Source of the DNA: Ceriagrion tenellum
Taxonomy: Eukaryota; Arthropoda; Insecta; Odonata; Coenagrionidae
Length of the DNA stretch: 64,000 nucleotides
Direction: 5' to 3'
Assembly (NCBI GenBank): GCA_963169105.1
Contig: OY720639.1
Coordinates: forward strand, 124,393,117 to 124,457,116
Made by a program: the position numbers and the translations under genes. Under the pieces are notes generated by a model. That model ran no database searches and had not been told where the DNA came from. It worked only from the letters and a program-made list of their open reading frames with translations. Positions within the stretch are counted from its first letter, which is position 1. Each line of letters opens with the position of its first letter. Positions 47,852 to 60,954 of this stretch are shown one piece after another.

Positions 47852-47897
47852 AAATGGGAAAACTTTAAATATTCCAAAAGGGACTGTCGAGATTGGT
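47852..47897 (+). repeat. Diverged direct repeat, copy 1
   Basis: AATGGGAAAACTTTAAATAT, then CC, AAAAGGGA and GAGATTG. Matches 48796-48842 over about 46 bases with roughly three quarters identity. Confidence 0.6.
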
Positions 47898-48795
47898 GTG
47901 TATAATGTGTCTATTTATGCTTCAAATCAGATGGAAAATTTACCCCAGCTGAATACCTAGTGGTTAGGTTTGATACAATGGTTTTAGCTGCCCTTGGGTG
48001 ACAAAAGCCAAGCAAAGTAACTTAGCTCACGCCTGGTAACCCTTAGTTTGAGGTGAGCAGCTTTTTATTACAAGAACGTACCTTTATTCCCAAAAAATTT
48101 GCTCATAGTGTTTGAATGTAACAGCACCCTTTACTGCTTTTTCTTGCCTATTGCCAGCCTTGAAAAGTGAATATATATTTTTTGTGCTTGAAAATTTATA
48201 AAAAGAAGTCCATCTCTTGTAATTACTATATTCCTCTCCATTGACCTGCTTGATCGATTCATTCAACATTGATTCTAATGAATGCAGTTCTTTTAGTTAA
48301 CTCTCACTGAAGAAATATTTTGTTGGCAGAAAACCGTGTTCAGTTGAGTTATTATTTTTTCGCAATATGTATTAGTAGATTTTAATTATTAAACAATAAT
48401 TTTAAATGAGCGGAGTAGGTGCAGTGTGCATTACTCCTGTGAAAAAAGTATAAAACTTGAACAAACGCCGGTAAGTAGTGTAGCAATATTGGATAGCAAT
48501 TCGTTAAAAGTAACGCCTGTGAATAATATGGAGGAGCAGTTACTTTGTTTTATTATAAATATTGCAAGCATTAGATTTTTTTGATTGCCTGTGGGGAGTT
48601 TGTTCAAGTCGCTTGTTCATTGTATAATTCTTTCAAGAAAATTTCCTTCAAGAACTGAGATAAGTAAGCAAGTTAATAATAACTTCACGTATTGTAATCG
48701 AATTTAAGGTATAAAAATGTGAGATTATCTTTATTTAAAGTAGTGGTTGTTTATTTGAGTAACGTGAGCAAAGAGAGAGGCACTTGAATACGTAT

Positions 48796-48842
48796 AAATG
48801 GGAAAAATTTTAATATCCCGAAAGGGATCGTAGAGATTGATC
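48796..48842 (+). repeat. Diverged direct repeat, copy 2
   Basis: AATGGGAAAAATTTTAATAT, then CC, GAAAGGGA and GAGATTG. Second copy of the repeat at 47852, about 940 bases downstream and in the same orientation. Confidence 0.6.
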
Positions 48843-49149
48843 GTAGAGAAATGTAAACTTTTAGGCAAATTCCGGCCATTAGGCGCAGCAACGATTAACA
48901 AAGGAGTCACTACCTACAGCACAAATTCCATGCAGTGAAAGTTTATTCGTTTTTGTTACTTGTTAATATTGTAAGCCTCCACACTCATCAATGCCGTTAA
49001 GATAGCTCAATATATTCCTATCTCATTTCGTTTTAAAGCGCTCTTCCGTTTTGTGCTGGCACATTTGTGGCTTGCACTACTCAAGAACGCACAGACTAAC
49101 CCTAATCAACTTCATTCCGTGAATTCCTCCAAGATTATTACGGAAATGT

Positions 49150-50010
49150 GTGTACCGGTTGACGGAATGCTCGTCTCTGTCTCCTCTATCTCTCTCCCCT
49201 CGTGACCCACTCTTTTGGATGCAATGCCTACGAGGGCCGCTCCCTTATCGTCTTAGTTTTGCCATTAAGAAGGACACGAGAGAGAGAGGGAGAGAGATAG
49301 AGAGAGAGGTAGGCGAGCTTCGAGAGTTGGACGGTATACTCGGGAGGAGTATTTCAGGGGATTACCGTGGAGACGGCAAACATTGCAGGCCTTGTAACCT
49401 TCTTCCCCACGAGGGCGCACAAGTGTGTACGGGTGCACGGGATAGTACGCAAAGGAAAGGACTTCTCTTTGGTGGACGGAGGAAGGGATATAGAGTTGGT
49501 GCCTGAGGGCTGTTAGGGAAGGTATAGAGAGGAGAGAGAGAGAATTCCGAACTTTGCGTCAGAGGATATGTTGTTCGCTCAATTATCTCCCAAGAAATGC
49601 CCTCCTCTGCTCTCCTTAGCATGCGGGATACGGGCTCTCCTGGAGCAAGGAGATGGATGGCGATGGTATTAAAAGATAGCGCGATTCCATTGCTGTGCTC
49701 ATGAGCACCATCCCATGCTTCTCTCGCCGCTTCTGTATCTTGCTTCTATACGTGCGTTTGTATACGTATGTGTGTGTTTCATGTTTAAATAAAGATAGTT
49801 ATCCCAGTGAATCCTTTCACATGTGAGCTCATCACTTTGGACTATTCCTCCATAAACGCTTTGTGTGGGTGCATAAAAGGAGAGTAGGTAAGTACTACTC
49901 CCGCGGGTGTTTCGCGTATGTTTTATGCAAGGGGCGTGCGAGGGAATACCTCAGGCGCACTGCGATTGGATCTCCTCCTCATCATGGAGGCTGAGGTGAG
50001 GCATATAGTC
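49150..50010. other. GC-richer island with GA microsatellite
   Basis: Contains a GA-rich run at 49276-49310 and GAGAGAGAGA near 49533. A 118-codon plus-strand ORF covers 49150-49506 without a known motif. Possible regulatory region; no promoter element identified. Confidence 0.3.
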
Positions 50011-50014
50011 TTAT

Positions 50015-51225
50015 TATTTTGATGACGAGGTACTTGGACTAAAGCCTTTGCTAATAGGCTAAGTACATGGAAATAATTATGGTAGTTGAGAAGTTGAGTC
50101 TAACTTCTTCTCACCTATCATGTCCCGATGAATCCATTTATGTACGATAAGATTATTATGTCGGAACATCGTTTTGTCATTCTTATTAATGTATAAACGA
50201 TAGTAGTTGTTGTACATCATGCTCAAAATTGATTTAAATCGTTAAGCCTCGCTCATAAAATATCTTTGCCGGTGAAAATATTCCATAAATTCCATTTACT
50301 CAAAAAATAACTTCCTATGCAATAAAAATTCAGTTTTCCATTTTGCACAATGGATTACGAGCACAAAAAATGCAATGCAATTAAATCAATTCCACCAGAC
50401 GTGAATAGTTAGGCCTAATGCATGAAGAATATGGAGAGAATTAAGTCTCGTCCGACCTTTGTGAGCCATGCGATTATAAATTCAATATCTTTTTATGCGG
50501 AGCTCCGCATGTTTGGTTAACGTTAAACTCTATGTATTCTGACTGCCTTAAATGTTATGCAGTTCTCTCTACGTCTGGCCGTAGAAATATAAGGAAGGTG
50601 ATTTGGCTATTAATTAAAAGAGGTTTTCCTCATGACTCCGAACTAATATATATTAACCTTCCACTGTATCCAAAACCACTTTCCACATAGGCTGAAGACC
50701 ATTAACCTCTGCCTACTAATCCGTGTAATAAATCGCCCATTGGTTTTTGTGGTTGTTTAAAATTTTGGAAGTTATAAAGGACTTTATTTTCAAATTTTAT
50801 TAGAGTATTTCACAAATACTTAATTTATGCAATGTTATGTCACTTCGTAGTGTGCATGTAACAACTGTGCAGCAGTAGTGTTTTCTAAAAGTCTTTGCTT
50901 AAGAAATTATCGGAGCAGTCAAGAGAAAATAACTTGATGAAGAACGCCTTCATTAGACTTTATGGCTTTTAGCTCCCCTTATTTAAACAACCTTTTGTTT
51001 CATGAGGTCGGGGAACAGTTATCTCTTAAATTAGATGAGATTATGATGGTTTGATAGGGAGGCACTGTGTAATGACTTAGATCCTCTTTAGTTCAGTTAT
51101 CAAGTGAGCGATTGACTGAATTTGGAGCATGTAAGCTCAATCTAAATTATTTGGGTAGATGGAAGCATTTTGCTTGAACAAAACAACAAGGTAAAGGGAG
51201 AAACGTTTTAATCTGATGAGGCTAG
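50015..51225. other. Unassigned AT-rich sequence
   Basis: I see no gene or structured repeat. Confidence 0.5.
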
Positions 51226-51229
51226 ACTA

Positions 51230-51450
51230 GAGATACGTGCCCACAGGCGAGAGACCCCCAAGAGGCTTCACAGCCTGGTTTTCCGGTCGGCTTGAGGTCT
51301 GTCTGTCGCCGTGGGAAGACGGTCGGCTTCGGCCTAGCGGACTGAGAACTTGAGGCGTCCCTCATATCCGTGCTAACGGGAAGCGCATCATCTGAGTAAG
51401 GGACAGTGAGGCGTTCCCGGATAAGAAGAAGGGCTTAGGGCCGGGGCGTT
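51230..51450. other. GC-rich island
   Basis: Compact GC-rich block with short self-complementary pieces (GGTCGGCTT, GGTCGGCTTCGGCC). No ORF or RNA gene recognised. Confidence 0.3.
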
Positions 51451-51919
51451 TTTTTCAGGCGCTTAAGGGATTGTGAGAGAGTCGAGTGAATGAATGGTGG
51501 GATGCAATTCCCTTTTTTTCTCGTTCATAATGTAAGTATTTTTTATTGCATCCACCCCTCAGGATATTTAATTAAAAATATTCAGTCGAAACTAATGAGA
51601 GGGTCTGGTGTTATAAAAATTGCTAGTGCGAATGATTTTTTCTAAAAAAAGGAGAATGAGTTGTTATCACTTATTACTTACTTTATGGCCATCTAAGTTT
51701 ATTTTTCTCCATTTTGTTTGCCCTGAAGGTACTCTGAAAAACATATGATTAGTAAATGTTAAAGGTATTAAAACCCATGGCCATTGTATCTTTTTCTGCT
51801 CCTGGATATTTATAGTTCCCTCAGATGTGTCACAAAGCGTCCCCTGCTGTATTTTCTACAGCCAGCTATGGCAAACGATCTGCTTTCTAGCACGTCCTCA
51901 AGGTAGAATGGTAGAAGTA

Positions 51920-52095
51920 ATGAGTGTCTAAAAGTCGCGGACTGGACCATCATTTATAGCGCTCCCCCGCCTAATGCCCAATAAGGGACAGAGGGTCCAC
52001 TTGAAAATCTAATTTGCTGTCGAAATTCAAACTCAAGCCTTTGGGGAGCGAAAAACTTCTTCCTTCAGCCACTTTAGTTACTCAACGCCAGAGGC
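51920..52095 (-). repeat. tRNA-derived SINE-like sequence
   Basis: Minus strand: A-box-like TAACTAAAGTGGC (52080-52068), then about 34 bases on GAGTTTGAATTTC (52034-52022), a B-box variant. A body of about 100 bases follows. It is the most complete SINE-like copy by A/B arrangement, but its ends lack a clear target duplication. Confidence 0.5.
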
Positions 52096-52099
52096 GCGT

Positions 52100-52805
52100 A
52101 TCACGCCATAGGGAGATTCAATTTCCTTCCCAATCTTGGAGAAATTCATTGTGATACCGGATAATGAGAATTAAAATCATATTTTTATGATTTAATGGCA
52201 GCTGCATTCTTTTTAGAGCTATTCATAGCTTTGGAGGACCATAATTACCGGGATAATTAGACCGTCTCAAAGGACAAGAGCGGAAGGGCGTGGTCCCATG
52301 GTTTCTCTGGTACACTTGCGGGCAAATCCCTTTTTAGAATCGACTCTACTTAGATTATGAGAGTTTTACCAATCACTGACAACTGCACAAATGAAATGGT
52401 ACGCATTCGCGCGGTTGGAGTGTAAATATATTTATTAAAGATGGGGCATTTCACACTCACTGTGCTCAAATTTTTGGTGCTAATATCAATGAAAGATGAG
52501 TGTGTTACCCTGTGTTACATGACATCTGCATTTTCTGTTAATCAAGAACGCTTATCGTGCGCCAAAGTATTCGTCGTAAAAAACCCCATTTAAAAGAATA
52601 TACTAATTTCCTTATGGAGTTAGTGTTTATGTGATTACTATGCAAAGATTGCATGAGTTATTTGTTGCATAGAAAGAGCACGTTGTACAGAAAAAAGTAT
52701 AATTGTGACCTGGGACATGACCTTTTGTAATCCTTGGTATTGTGAGGTAAGTTGAAAGATGAGCGATTTGTACGGGTTTCGAAGTCGCAATCAAGTGAGA
52801 TCAGC
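52100..52805. other. Unassigned AT-rich sequence
   Basis: No gene or repeat supported. Confidence 0.5.
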
Positions 52806-52809
52806 TTAA

Positions 52810-53300
52810 AGCGTCTCTACCAGGTCGTTCAAAGCGCTACCCTGGAGTCATGTCTCATCCGCCCTTGTCTGCTCAGTCCAATGTACTGCATTGTCCAAAT
52901 CTGTCCAAATCCTTAGCCGGACCTCGTTTAGGTTAAACCCACCCTCTCCCTTGACAGTATCTAGGCGTCGCTCAAGCAAATTAACCTTTTCAACTTTAAA
53001 ATGTGTCAGATTATACAAACCCCCTCAATAATGAGCAAAAGGCCCACGACTCCTGGGTCAGAGAAGTATCTACGCTCATCTTCCACATTTTCTCCAAAGC
53101 ACGACTACCTCCTAGGTTACAAATTGCCTGTTTAAGAACCTCGCAATAGTCCTCGTTGTTGTGTCCCTCGCCGTTAGATCCTCGCTTGTTAACGCGGGCC
53201 GATGTCGGTCGAAGCTCTGTTCCTCAGAGAAGGATGGCCGGTCGGGAATGGCGAAGTCGAGCTGAACAAAAAAAACAAGTGATGGAGACCTTGACACAAT
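52810..53300 (-). pseudogene. Possible decayed coding region, unidentified
   Basis: On the minus strand 53003-52810 reads almost continuously with a single stop. Its charged peptide includes NLLERRLDTVKGEGG and WTDLDNAVHWTEQTRADE. A second minus frame at 53297-53112 gives a 61-codon ORF with SEEQSFDRHRPALTSEDL. Both have protein-like composition. On the opposite strand an 84-codon frame (53156-53410) and a 34-codon frame from 53031 are also open, so the coding strand is uncertain. No family recognised; a decayed retroelement gag or ORF1 is one guess. Confidence 0.25.
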
Positions 53301-53419
53301 TTACACACTCCGTGAGGAGGCAATTACCCCAGACTGTCTCGAAGCGTAATATCTTACATCTTGCCAGAAGAAGGGAGGTATTGACGTCTTTTGGGGCTGT
53401 AAAATGCTAGTTCAAATAA

Positions 53420-56400
53420 CGATCAAATATAATATTTAATTTAAAACCATTGTTAAAGTAGTCCTTTTGAATAGTATTTAGCATTCAATTATCGCCAATG
53501 TGCTGAATTTTTTAATGCTTATTTAAAGTTTCTATTATATTAGATTTAAAACTGGTATTCTGCCCGTACATATAAATAATTTGATTGGCTAAAATAAATT
53601 TGGTCACGAAAGAATGTCTTGCTTCTAGCATAGCAGTACGCTTAAATCATAAATTATTTTTTCCTTAAACTGGTTTATTGGACTATGAAGTTGTCACCAT
53701 AAATTGAATTTTTTTTTGGATTTGACACAAATCTACCTGATTATCATCAGCTGACCAATGTTAGTCATAATCACCAGGGAAACAGCATTTAGTAAGAATG
53801 AACTATCGCATCCTACCCCAAGTTGTGAGTTTCATTAAGCGCAAGGCTCAGGTTGAGGTGAGCCTCAATCTCTCCTCCAAAGCTGGCTTCATAATTATGG
53901 GCTATGCTTACTCCAATAAATTTAATATTTCACAATATTGTGGCGTTTTATTGTTAATTGTTGATTTCATACTTATAATGTCAGCTTTCCACTTTTTCAA
54001 ATATGGATTCGGACCATTCGTGCATTAAAGTGATTTGGCGGAGAACTTTGAAAAAAGATGCCGCTATTCGTAAAGGATTTTTGAGTATTTTTGGCGAGAG
54101 CTGTTATTTTAAAGCAGTTTTGAGCTTTTACAATTTGCAGTTGTAATTTTTAAATAGTTTTAGAATATTTTTTTCAGTACTTCATCCCCTAAGGACGTAT
54201 TATTAATGTCTAACGCATGGTATAAGTTCTCACTGTGAGATCTTTAAACAGCATTATTGACCGTCAAACTTTGCCAACTGCATTCCTTTTCCATTCGGGT
54301 AAAAATATTCGACCCCTATTTAGGGTAGTATCATATTTTAACATAACCACAATCCGGTGGAGACTATGGTCTGATAGTAAAATACTTTTTGTGTTCGCAA
54401 AATGACGATAATAATAAAATATTAAATAGATTCAAGGGGTAATTTTTCAATGGCTCAAGTTAGCAATGAGGATTCGTACGCATGAATGAATTAAATTGAC
54501 TCTGGTTCGTTTATCTAATCTTTCATAGGTCACAATAATTATGGCAAGGATAGCAGTAAGACGATAGAATACGTAAAATATACTTTGTTAATTTGAGGGA
54601 TTGATGTTTTAATGTGGAATAGACATCAATCAAATATGACTTTTTCTTCTCTTGAAATTCTGCGTTTATTTAAGTTAACACAAAGCTTCATGAATGGATG
54701 TGAGGTTTTGCATTTTGTGAGGAAATATTTTCCAGTTTGGAGTCCCTAGATCATCAAAGCTGATCTTCCCTCAATAGTTCCGTTAAAAGGACTTCCATAA
54801 GGGTTTTCCTCTTGGGGAATGCGATGAGGATATTGCTTGTGCCCTGTAAGGGAAGTAACGTGATCAGTGCTACTCACATTGTTCCTTAGTGGTGGAGTGT
54901 TATAGGCATAATCAAGGAGATGAAAGAATGTTAGGATAGTTAATAAGTGACCATGGCTTCAGCTTCTGCCTGGCCTGCTCGTGATTCTCCACTGTGGAGA
55001 GACCGCACTTTACGCTTCAATGAAGATGAGCCGTGATATTGAGTTCCTTCGCGGAAATGGTGAGCTCGTTGGTCCTTGCAAATTTATTACTCGGAAAACC
55101 TTGAGAAATAGTTCGTGCTGGTTAGTGTTGGCCAAAGAGGATCGTCGATAGCTGTTTCCGAGGAAAAGCTAACTTTAATAGCCCCGGCAATATCCGAGCT
55201 GCCTCGACGGGCTTTAGGTGTGGAAAATCGAAAAATATGAGCTGACTGCATCATGTACTTTTCAAACATAGGAAAGTTTAAAAGTAAGAAATAAACTAAT
55301 AATAAAATACTCAGAAAGGAAACTATTTCTTGCGATTCGGTTCCCGGAGAAAATTACAGCCATAAGTTAGAATTCATTTAACGTCACGGCGCGTCATGAG
55401 ATTATAGCTGGTGAAAAGGCATTTCTAATTAAAGATTTCTAGCTTGAGGGGTTGAGGGCGGATAGTGCCATTTTTAGTGAATTTTACGTTCAGTTATATG
55501 CTAAACGAATTTAAGTTTAGATGAATGTGAATAATTGTCTTCTTCTTTTTCATATGTAATTTCCTGGATGAATTAGCATAATACATTAATCTTTCCAAAA
55601 CTTTTGTGTGGCATGTAAACTCCAAACTTCCCTATGTTTTTGTGAATTGCAACAATATACTCATGCAATTTATTCGATAATATGCAGGATAAAATTACTG
55701 GAAGGCAGGATTATGCTGGCATCGCGAGATAAGGGACAATGTTTTTCTATCTTTAACGGGTAGGGCGGCAAATGAAATTTTCTTCATTCTACAGCGGATC
55801 CTTCTTAATATATCCAATTTAAAAGAGCGCAGTATCTTCCTCTAATTCTAGCCGGATGTAACGTTCCTTGCTCAGGGAGGCCAATCTCTACCCTTTTCAT
55901 ATAGATATCTCCTGTTCGGATTCTCGGGAGTTCCTTCAGTGGATATGCGTTTTCCTTCTATATAGAATTCGTGCCGGCGCCTTGAAAGGCTCTCTTTTAC
56001 TCCCATGTCCCCTGGAAACCCTGCTCCGTATATCCTGTTATTCCCTGGGCGACTTCGCCAGTATACTCCTTGACCCAATTTCTACGTCCCCTTGCTGCAG
56101 TCGCTGGACTGCATCCCATATGTGCTCCACACCGTCGCGCCTTCCCATCGTGTGTGACACGGTCCTGCCGCACGCCTGTCTGTTTTCGGATGCATTTATT
56201 TATAAGGTACTCGTACACATACGTGGATACATGTATAAATGCATGCGTATGGTTGAAATAAACAGATGCCCCCTCATAAAAACCCAATTCGTCGCCCCCA
56301 ACTTTATGAAATTCTCCGAGTATCTTATCATTTACTTTCCCATGAAAGTAATATTTTTAATTTGTTGTACTATGACCTTTTAATACTCATTTTTGCAACA

Positions 56401-59400
56401 GACTAGGCCCATAGGGCTGCGATTATCATTTATTAATGCTAAACTAAGTAACAATCATTAATTAAAAGGCTTTGTACGGTTCTTCAATGAATAATAACTT
56501 CTAACTCCCCAAATCTTCCGTGATTATTTATTTTTAACTTTTATTCAGTTTTTTTATTATCACTCAAATGGTTCTCAAATTACTTTATTTAGATTCTTTT
56601 CTGGCACTGTTAGGTCCTCGATTTTGGTTCAAATTCACTTTTTTCTGTCTTGCTTAATTTGTCGTTTTCGGTATCAGCCAAAACAATTCAGAAGACTTTT
56701 CACCTCTCTCTTTTTTCTCCTTGTTGCCTCAGGTAATTCGAACCTAATTACGTATTGATAAATGTACCGGTGTTACAAACTTAGCCCTCACTTTTTCACA
56801 TGCTGTCCGCCAATTCTTCTCCAAAACTCAAAGGCGTAGTGGCCCTCATTAGCCTTTTGTAGTCACTCATTGGCAGAATGAGATTCGGAACCAGATTTAC
56901 AATTGCGCACATTTGGGAAATCCTCCTCTTCAGTCCAATTCCTTGGTCTCTCTTGAGCGAGGACCTTCCGCTTGAAAATTTCCATCATTCGTCCCAAGGA
57001 GGAATGAGATTAAACCGTTAGGTGTGGATGACTTTTGCGCTGTGCCATTTCCGATTTTGATGAGCGCAAAGGGAGAGCGGACGGAAGGCGGAACATATCC
57101 GCCCCCCTCCGACACGAGGATTTATCGCTGCCCGTAAATAGGGGGCTTAATGACTCATCTGCTCGTTGGAATTACAAGAGGCTACGACCAATCTTTCCTG
57201 CTCCCGGGTAACGACTCGCGCTCATACATTTCCTCTCACTCTCGTGATTTGCCCTTTCCCGGAACCCATCCATCTTATTACCCGCTTATTTTCCGTCGAT
57301 CCCTATGGCTCAATCATTTATGATTTTGCGATGGCACTACTCTTGCTTTCCCAATCTTCATTCATATCCCTGCTTCTGGACTTTCACCCTCATAACAAAA
57401 ATATTATCCTATTGTAGAGAGCATAACGACCTTCCACCTCGGGAAACTTGGATTAGTCCGAACAGCCGAAAGATTATTTCGTCTGCGTTGGACTGTCAGC
57501 CTCTGTCGTAGAGAGTGATGAGTGCATCATTATTCTTGGAACTAGGACATTTTTGCGCTTCCCCATGGGGTTATAACCCGCTCGAAAACTTACATCAGTT
57601 GAAAAAAATTCACCGCTCACTTTAAATCCCTACCCATCTCATATCCAGAAGCACATGTTTCATCTGTCATCATTTATTCTATGAACCAATCGTAAGTTCG
57701 AAGATCGATTTCACTATTCGAACAAGGTTGATAACAAGAATTAAGCTAGTTTGAGAAAATTATCATTTCACCTAGAAACAAATGAATTTGATCTTATTTT
57801 AAATAAAAATATCTAACCCTTCCAAAGGTACCAAAATATTAGCCCCTAACTGAACTACTTTTGGAGATATTTGCCAAAAAATACCAGCCATTATGCATTG
57901 GAAATTGTACGTATATACAATCCAGAGAGACCTCATTCAAAAAATGAGGTAATGCCAGCACCTAGAACTGATCAAATAATTAACGGTCTGCAGTTTGTAT
58001 TTTTTATCCATTATTTTCTAATATGAACTATAGGATTGCCGAAGTAATGTTTCCAGAATCCCAAATATCCTTCTGTTGTGAATAAATTTTAAACGTACCG
58101 CATGAAAAAACTTTGTCAAATTTAAGACTTCTGTAGATATTTGTATTTAATTACTGAATATTTCAGTTATATGAATGTAAATTATTGCACCACTTATAAT
58201 GAAATATTTAATTCATGCTTCCTACAGCTGCTGAAATGAGAACGTATAATTCTAAAATTGTCTAAATTATGACTAGGGAACTATCTCGATCCAACTACCT
58301 TAAGCTAAAAGGCGAGCACACTTCTCGAGCCTAGGCATCGAGGAGTTATCCTCGAGGAGATAGGAGGATATTATCCCATCTGAATTACTCTCCCGGCGTT
58401 CAACCCGCTACATCTGGTTGATAGTCCCCATTGGCTGCCCTGCCAGATGCTATAGTGTGACATTTGAGTGATTCCCATTACATTTCACTGGAGAGTTATA
58501 ACCAGAACTGCCCAAAAGTAATGCCCTACATTTTTAAATGCCATACTAACAGAAGTCAGAGCATTGAAACGATCATCGAGAGACGTATCTCCATTGGTCG
58601 CTAAGCCTTATATAAATTAATATCACGACGCTATTGCAACTTATGTCTGAGTGCTCGGACTAATTTAGTGGATTCTTTAGGGGACAGACTGCGAGTTGGA
58701 CTCGCAAATACCAGTCTGGCACAAGATTAAGACGTGAAAGAATATATGTTTCTTCATAACTTCTCTTCTTTTCTAACACGGTTTGCAAAAATAACACTTT
58801 CCACATTACAAATATGGACGATGAGTAGGTGATTAGCTAGGTTAAAACCTGGCTCCATAACCAGAGCGAGGACTAATACTGACGGGACATACACGCCCTT
58901 TACTGAATCGCCGGAGAAAGGAAATAAAACCTGAAGTATGCTCTGTGCAAAACTATGTGAGTAGATAAAACATCATTCGTTCATATTCATTAATTTAATT
59001 TCTGTGGAATGAATAAGTTTTGAAAAAAGTAGAGCATCACTTTTTGGGTAACCCACGTAGAAAAAGCAATTACCCATCTTTGTGGTGCAACTTTGAATGA
59101 GTGAATAAATTATTTTGAGTCATGAGCTTTGATGAAGTTCCTTTATGCAATCTGCGTATTTTAGTGATGTATTTGACTGTCATTCCTTCGTTAATTTCAG
59201 TAAGCTTTAGCTAGGAACGCATCGTCTGCTAAAGCGTCAATAGCCACTTCATGATATCGTTTTTATTGGTTATGACCTATGAAACTTTCCCGTTATATAC
59301 GGTCATAAGTTCTACATCTGGTTAATTCTATGGTTATAATTTTTATAATGACTACCGTTTGGAGAATAAAAGAGGATATGCACTGACGTTATGATGTAAA

Positions 59401-59500
59401 ATAAGTAAACGGGTCGTCAATTATGATTTATCCTTATTGGTGCTTGCAATTTGCTCTTGCCTTAAATGATGTATTATATCATATGGAAGACTTTCTATTG
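53420..59500. other. Unassigned mostly AT-rich sequence
   Basis: About 6 kb without a supported gene. The longest ORF here, 171 codons at 55868-56383 on the plus strand, has no motif and its T-rich C-terminal half looks random. A CpG-containing patch lies at 56930-57260. A small stem, CCTCATTCAAAAAATGAGG, lies near 57940. Confidence 0.45.
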
Positions 59501-59690
59501 CCATACTCATGACCATCTTACCAGTCATTGCCTTGTTACTGATGTATGTTGTTTTTAATAATTTATTCAGTGCTGTACCATTTCAAAACCAGCATTCTCA
59601 TACTTGCGTAAAAAGACTGTGTCAAAAAATATGTCCTTGGCTACTGCGCTGTAGCCCTGAATTTAATAAAATAAGTACTCGCAGCATATA

Positions 59691-59719
59691 CGAGGGTGGT
59701 ATGATAATTAATGAGCCTA
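59691..59719 (+). repeat. Mariner terminal inverted repeat, left
   Basis: Starts CGAGGGTGGTATGATAATTA and continues to GAGCCT. Pairs with 60922-60949. Confidence 0.9.
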
Positions 59720-59755
59720 CCAATGAAAGCATTGTTTTTTATTATCCGTATCGTT

Positions 59756-60773
59756 TTATTTTTCAACATAGTCCCTTTCTAGGGCGGTACACTTTTCCCT
59801 CCGGATTTCCAACTTATTCAAGCCATCAAAAAATATTTTTTCGGGAACTCTGCAAAATACTCAACCGTGGCCGCTATGATCTCCTCATCCGACGTAAAGC
59901 GTTTGCCTCCGAGCCAAGTCTTCATGTTTGGGAACAAAATGAAGTCGCACGGGGTCTGGTCTGGAGAATACGGATCATACGGCAGTACCTCGTTGCCCAA
60001 TTCAACCAATTTGGTCGCGGCGATTCGGGATGAATGGGTGAAAGAGGACTTTTTTGCGGGCCAAACGGGGCCGTTTTTTCTTCAATTCTTCGTCGAATCT
60101 GGTCAATAAATAACTGTAAGACCTTCTCGTGATCTTTATTCCTTTCCTTAAATAGTTTATGTAAATTACACCTTGAGAATCCAAAAAATACGGTCGCCAT
60201 CATCTTCCGGGCCGATGGGACCGTTTTTGCCTTCTTCAGAGCTCTTTCGCCCGGAGAAGTCCACTGCTTTGACTATTGTTTGGTTTCTGATGTGTAGTGG
60301 TGGATCCATGTTTTGTCCATGGTTACGTAATGCATGAAGAAGTCCCTCTGATTGCGCCAAACACTCCTTGAAAGTGGTCACACGAATCCGCTTGTAGTCC
60401 ACAGCAAACGCGGTACCCATCGGGCCGACAGCTTTCTCATGCCCAAATGCTCGTGCATGATATTTTGCACACGTTCTGATGACAACCCACATGTCCCAGC
60501 TATCTCCCTCAACTTCAATCTGCAGTCGTTCAGCAAGATGTCACGGACTTAGTTGACGGTTTCCTCCGTGGTGACCTCATTTGAGCGTCCTGGACGCGCC
60601 TCATCAAACACGGATGTTAGTCCATTTATGAACTCATTATACCATCGCTTAATGGTGGAAATTGAAGGTGAAGCATCACCATACACGGTGTCTAACTCCT
60701 TTTTGATTTTCTCTCGCATCTTCCCTTTCAAAAACAGAAAGCGAATCACCGACCGATATTGCTCTTTTTCCAT
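59756..60773 (-). pseudogene. Mariner (DD34D) transposase pseudogene
   Basis: Mariner transposase cuts and pastes DNA between its terminal repeats. The reading frame starts at ATG 60773 (MEKEQYRSVIRFLFLKGK) and ends near TAA 59758-59756, about 340 codons, the usual family size. The N-terminal helix-turn-helix region is present (SISTIKRWYNEF). Damage: in-frame stops after residue 74 (...ETVN) and at two later points, a frameshift near 60190, a small deletion near 60030, and another frameshift near 59828. The first catalytic Asp survives in TMDKTWIHHY, with the family's usual Glu changed to Lys. The second catalytic Asp, expected right after LFH, is lost with the deletion. The third remains in YSPDQTPCDFILFPN, followed by WLGGKRFTSDEE. 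It cannot encode an active enzyme. The subfamily was not assigned. Confidence 0.92.
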
Positions 60774-60921
60774 TTTACAAAAAAACGAACTTGTTCACTT
60801 CAAACAGCTGCCACACAGAAACTACTTGATGGTATTGGTTGAAAATTTGATCCTGGCCGTTTCAAAGATGGCCGATGTAAACAATAACAAGATTACGATG
60901 CATTGTTGACAGATCGTTTCA

Positions 60922-60949
60922 AGGCTCATTAATCATCATACCACCCTCG
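60922..60949 (-). repeat. Mariner terminal inverted repeat, right
   Basis: Ends in ATCATACCACCCTCG, followed by TA. Reverse complement of the left end with one internal mismatch. Confidence 0.9.
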
Positions 60950-60954
60950 TATTA

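Larger units (their letters stand above)
59689..60951 (-). mobile_element. Mariner DNA transposon, full-length but defective
   Basis: Both ends are intact. The left end CGAGGGTGGTATGATAATTA (59691 on) is the reverse complement, with one mismatch, of the right end TAATCATCATACCACCCTCG (to 60949). The matching terminal repeats are about 28 bp, and TA dinucleotides at 59689-59690 and 60950-60951 are the expected target duplication. The 1259-bp length is normal for a mariner. The transposase gene lies inside on the minus strand and is broken. The ends could still be substrates for a related transposase supplied elsewhere. Confidence 0.95.

Noticed and set aside
55868..56383. 171-codon plus-strand ORF, with a minus-strand VEHIWDAVQR phrase
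   Set aside because: No domain on the plus strand. The minus-strand phrase loosely resembles a Tc1-type transposase motif but its flanks do not match, so it is probably chance.
59509..60203. Plus-strand ORFs of 174 and 80 codons
   Set aside because: Antisense of the mariner transposase.
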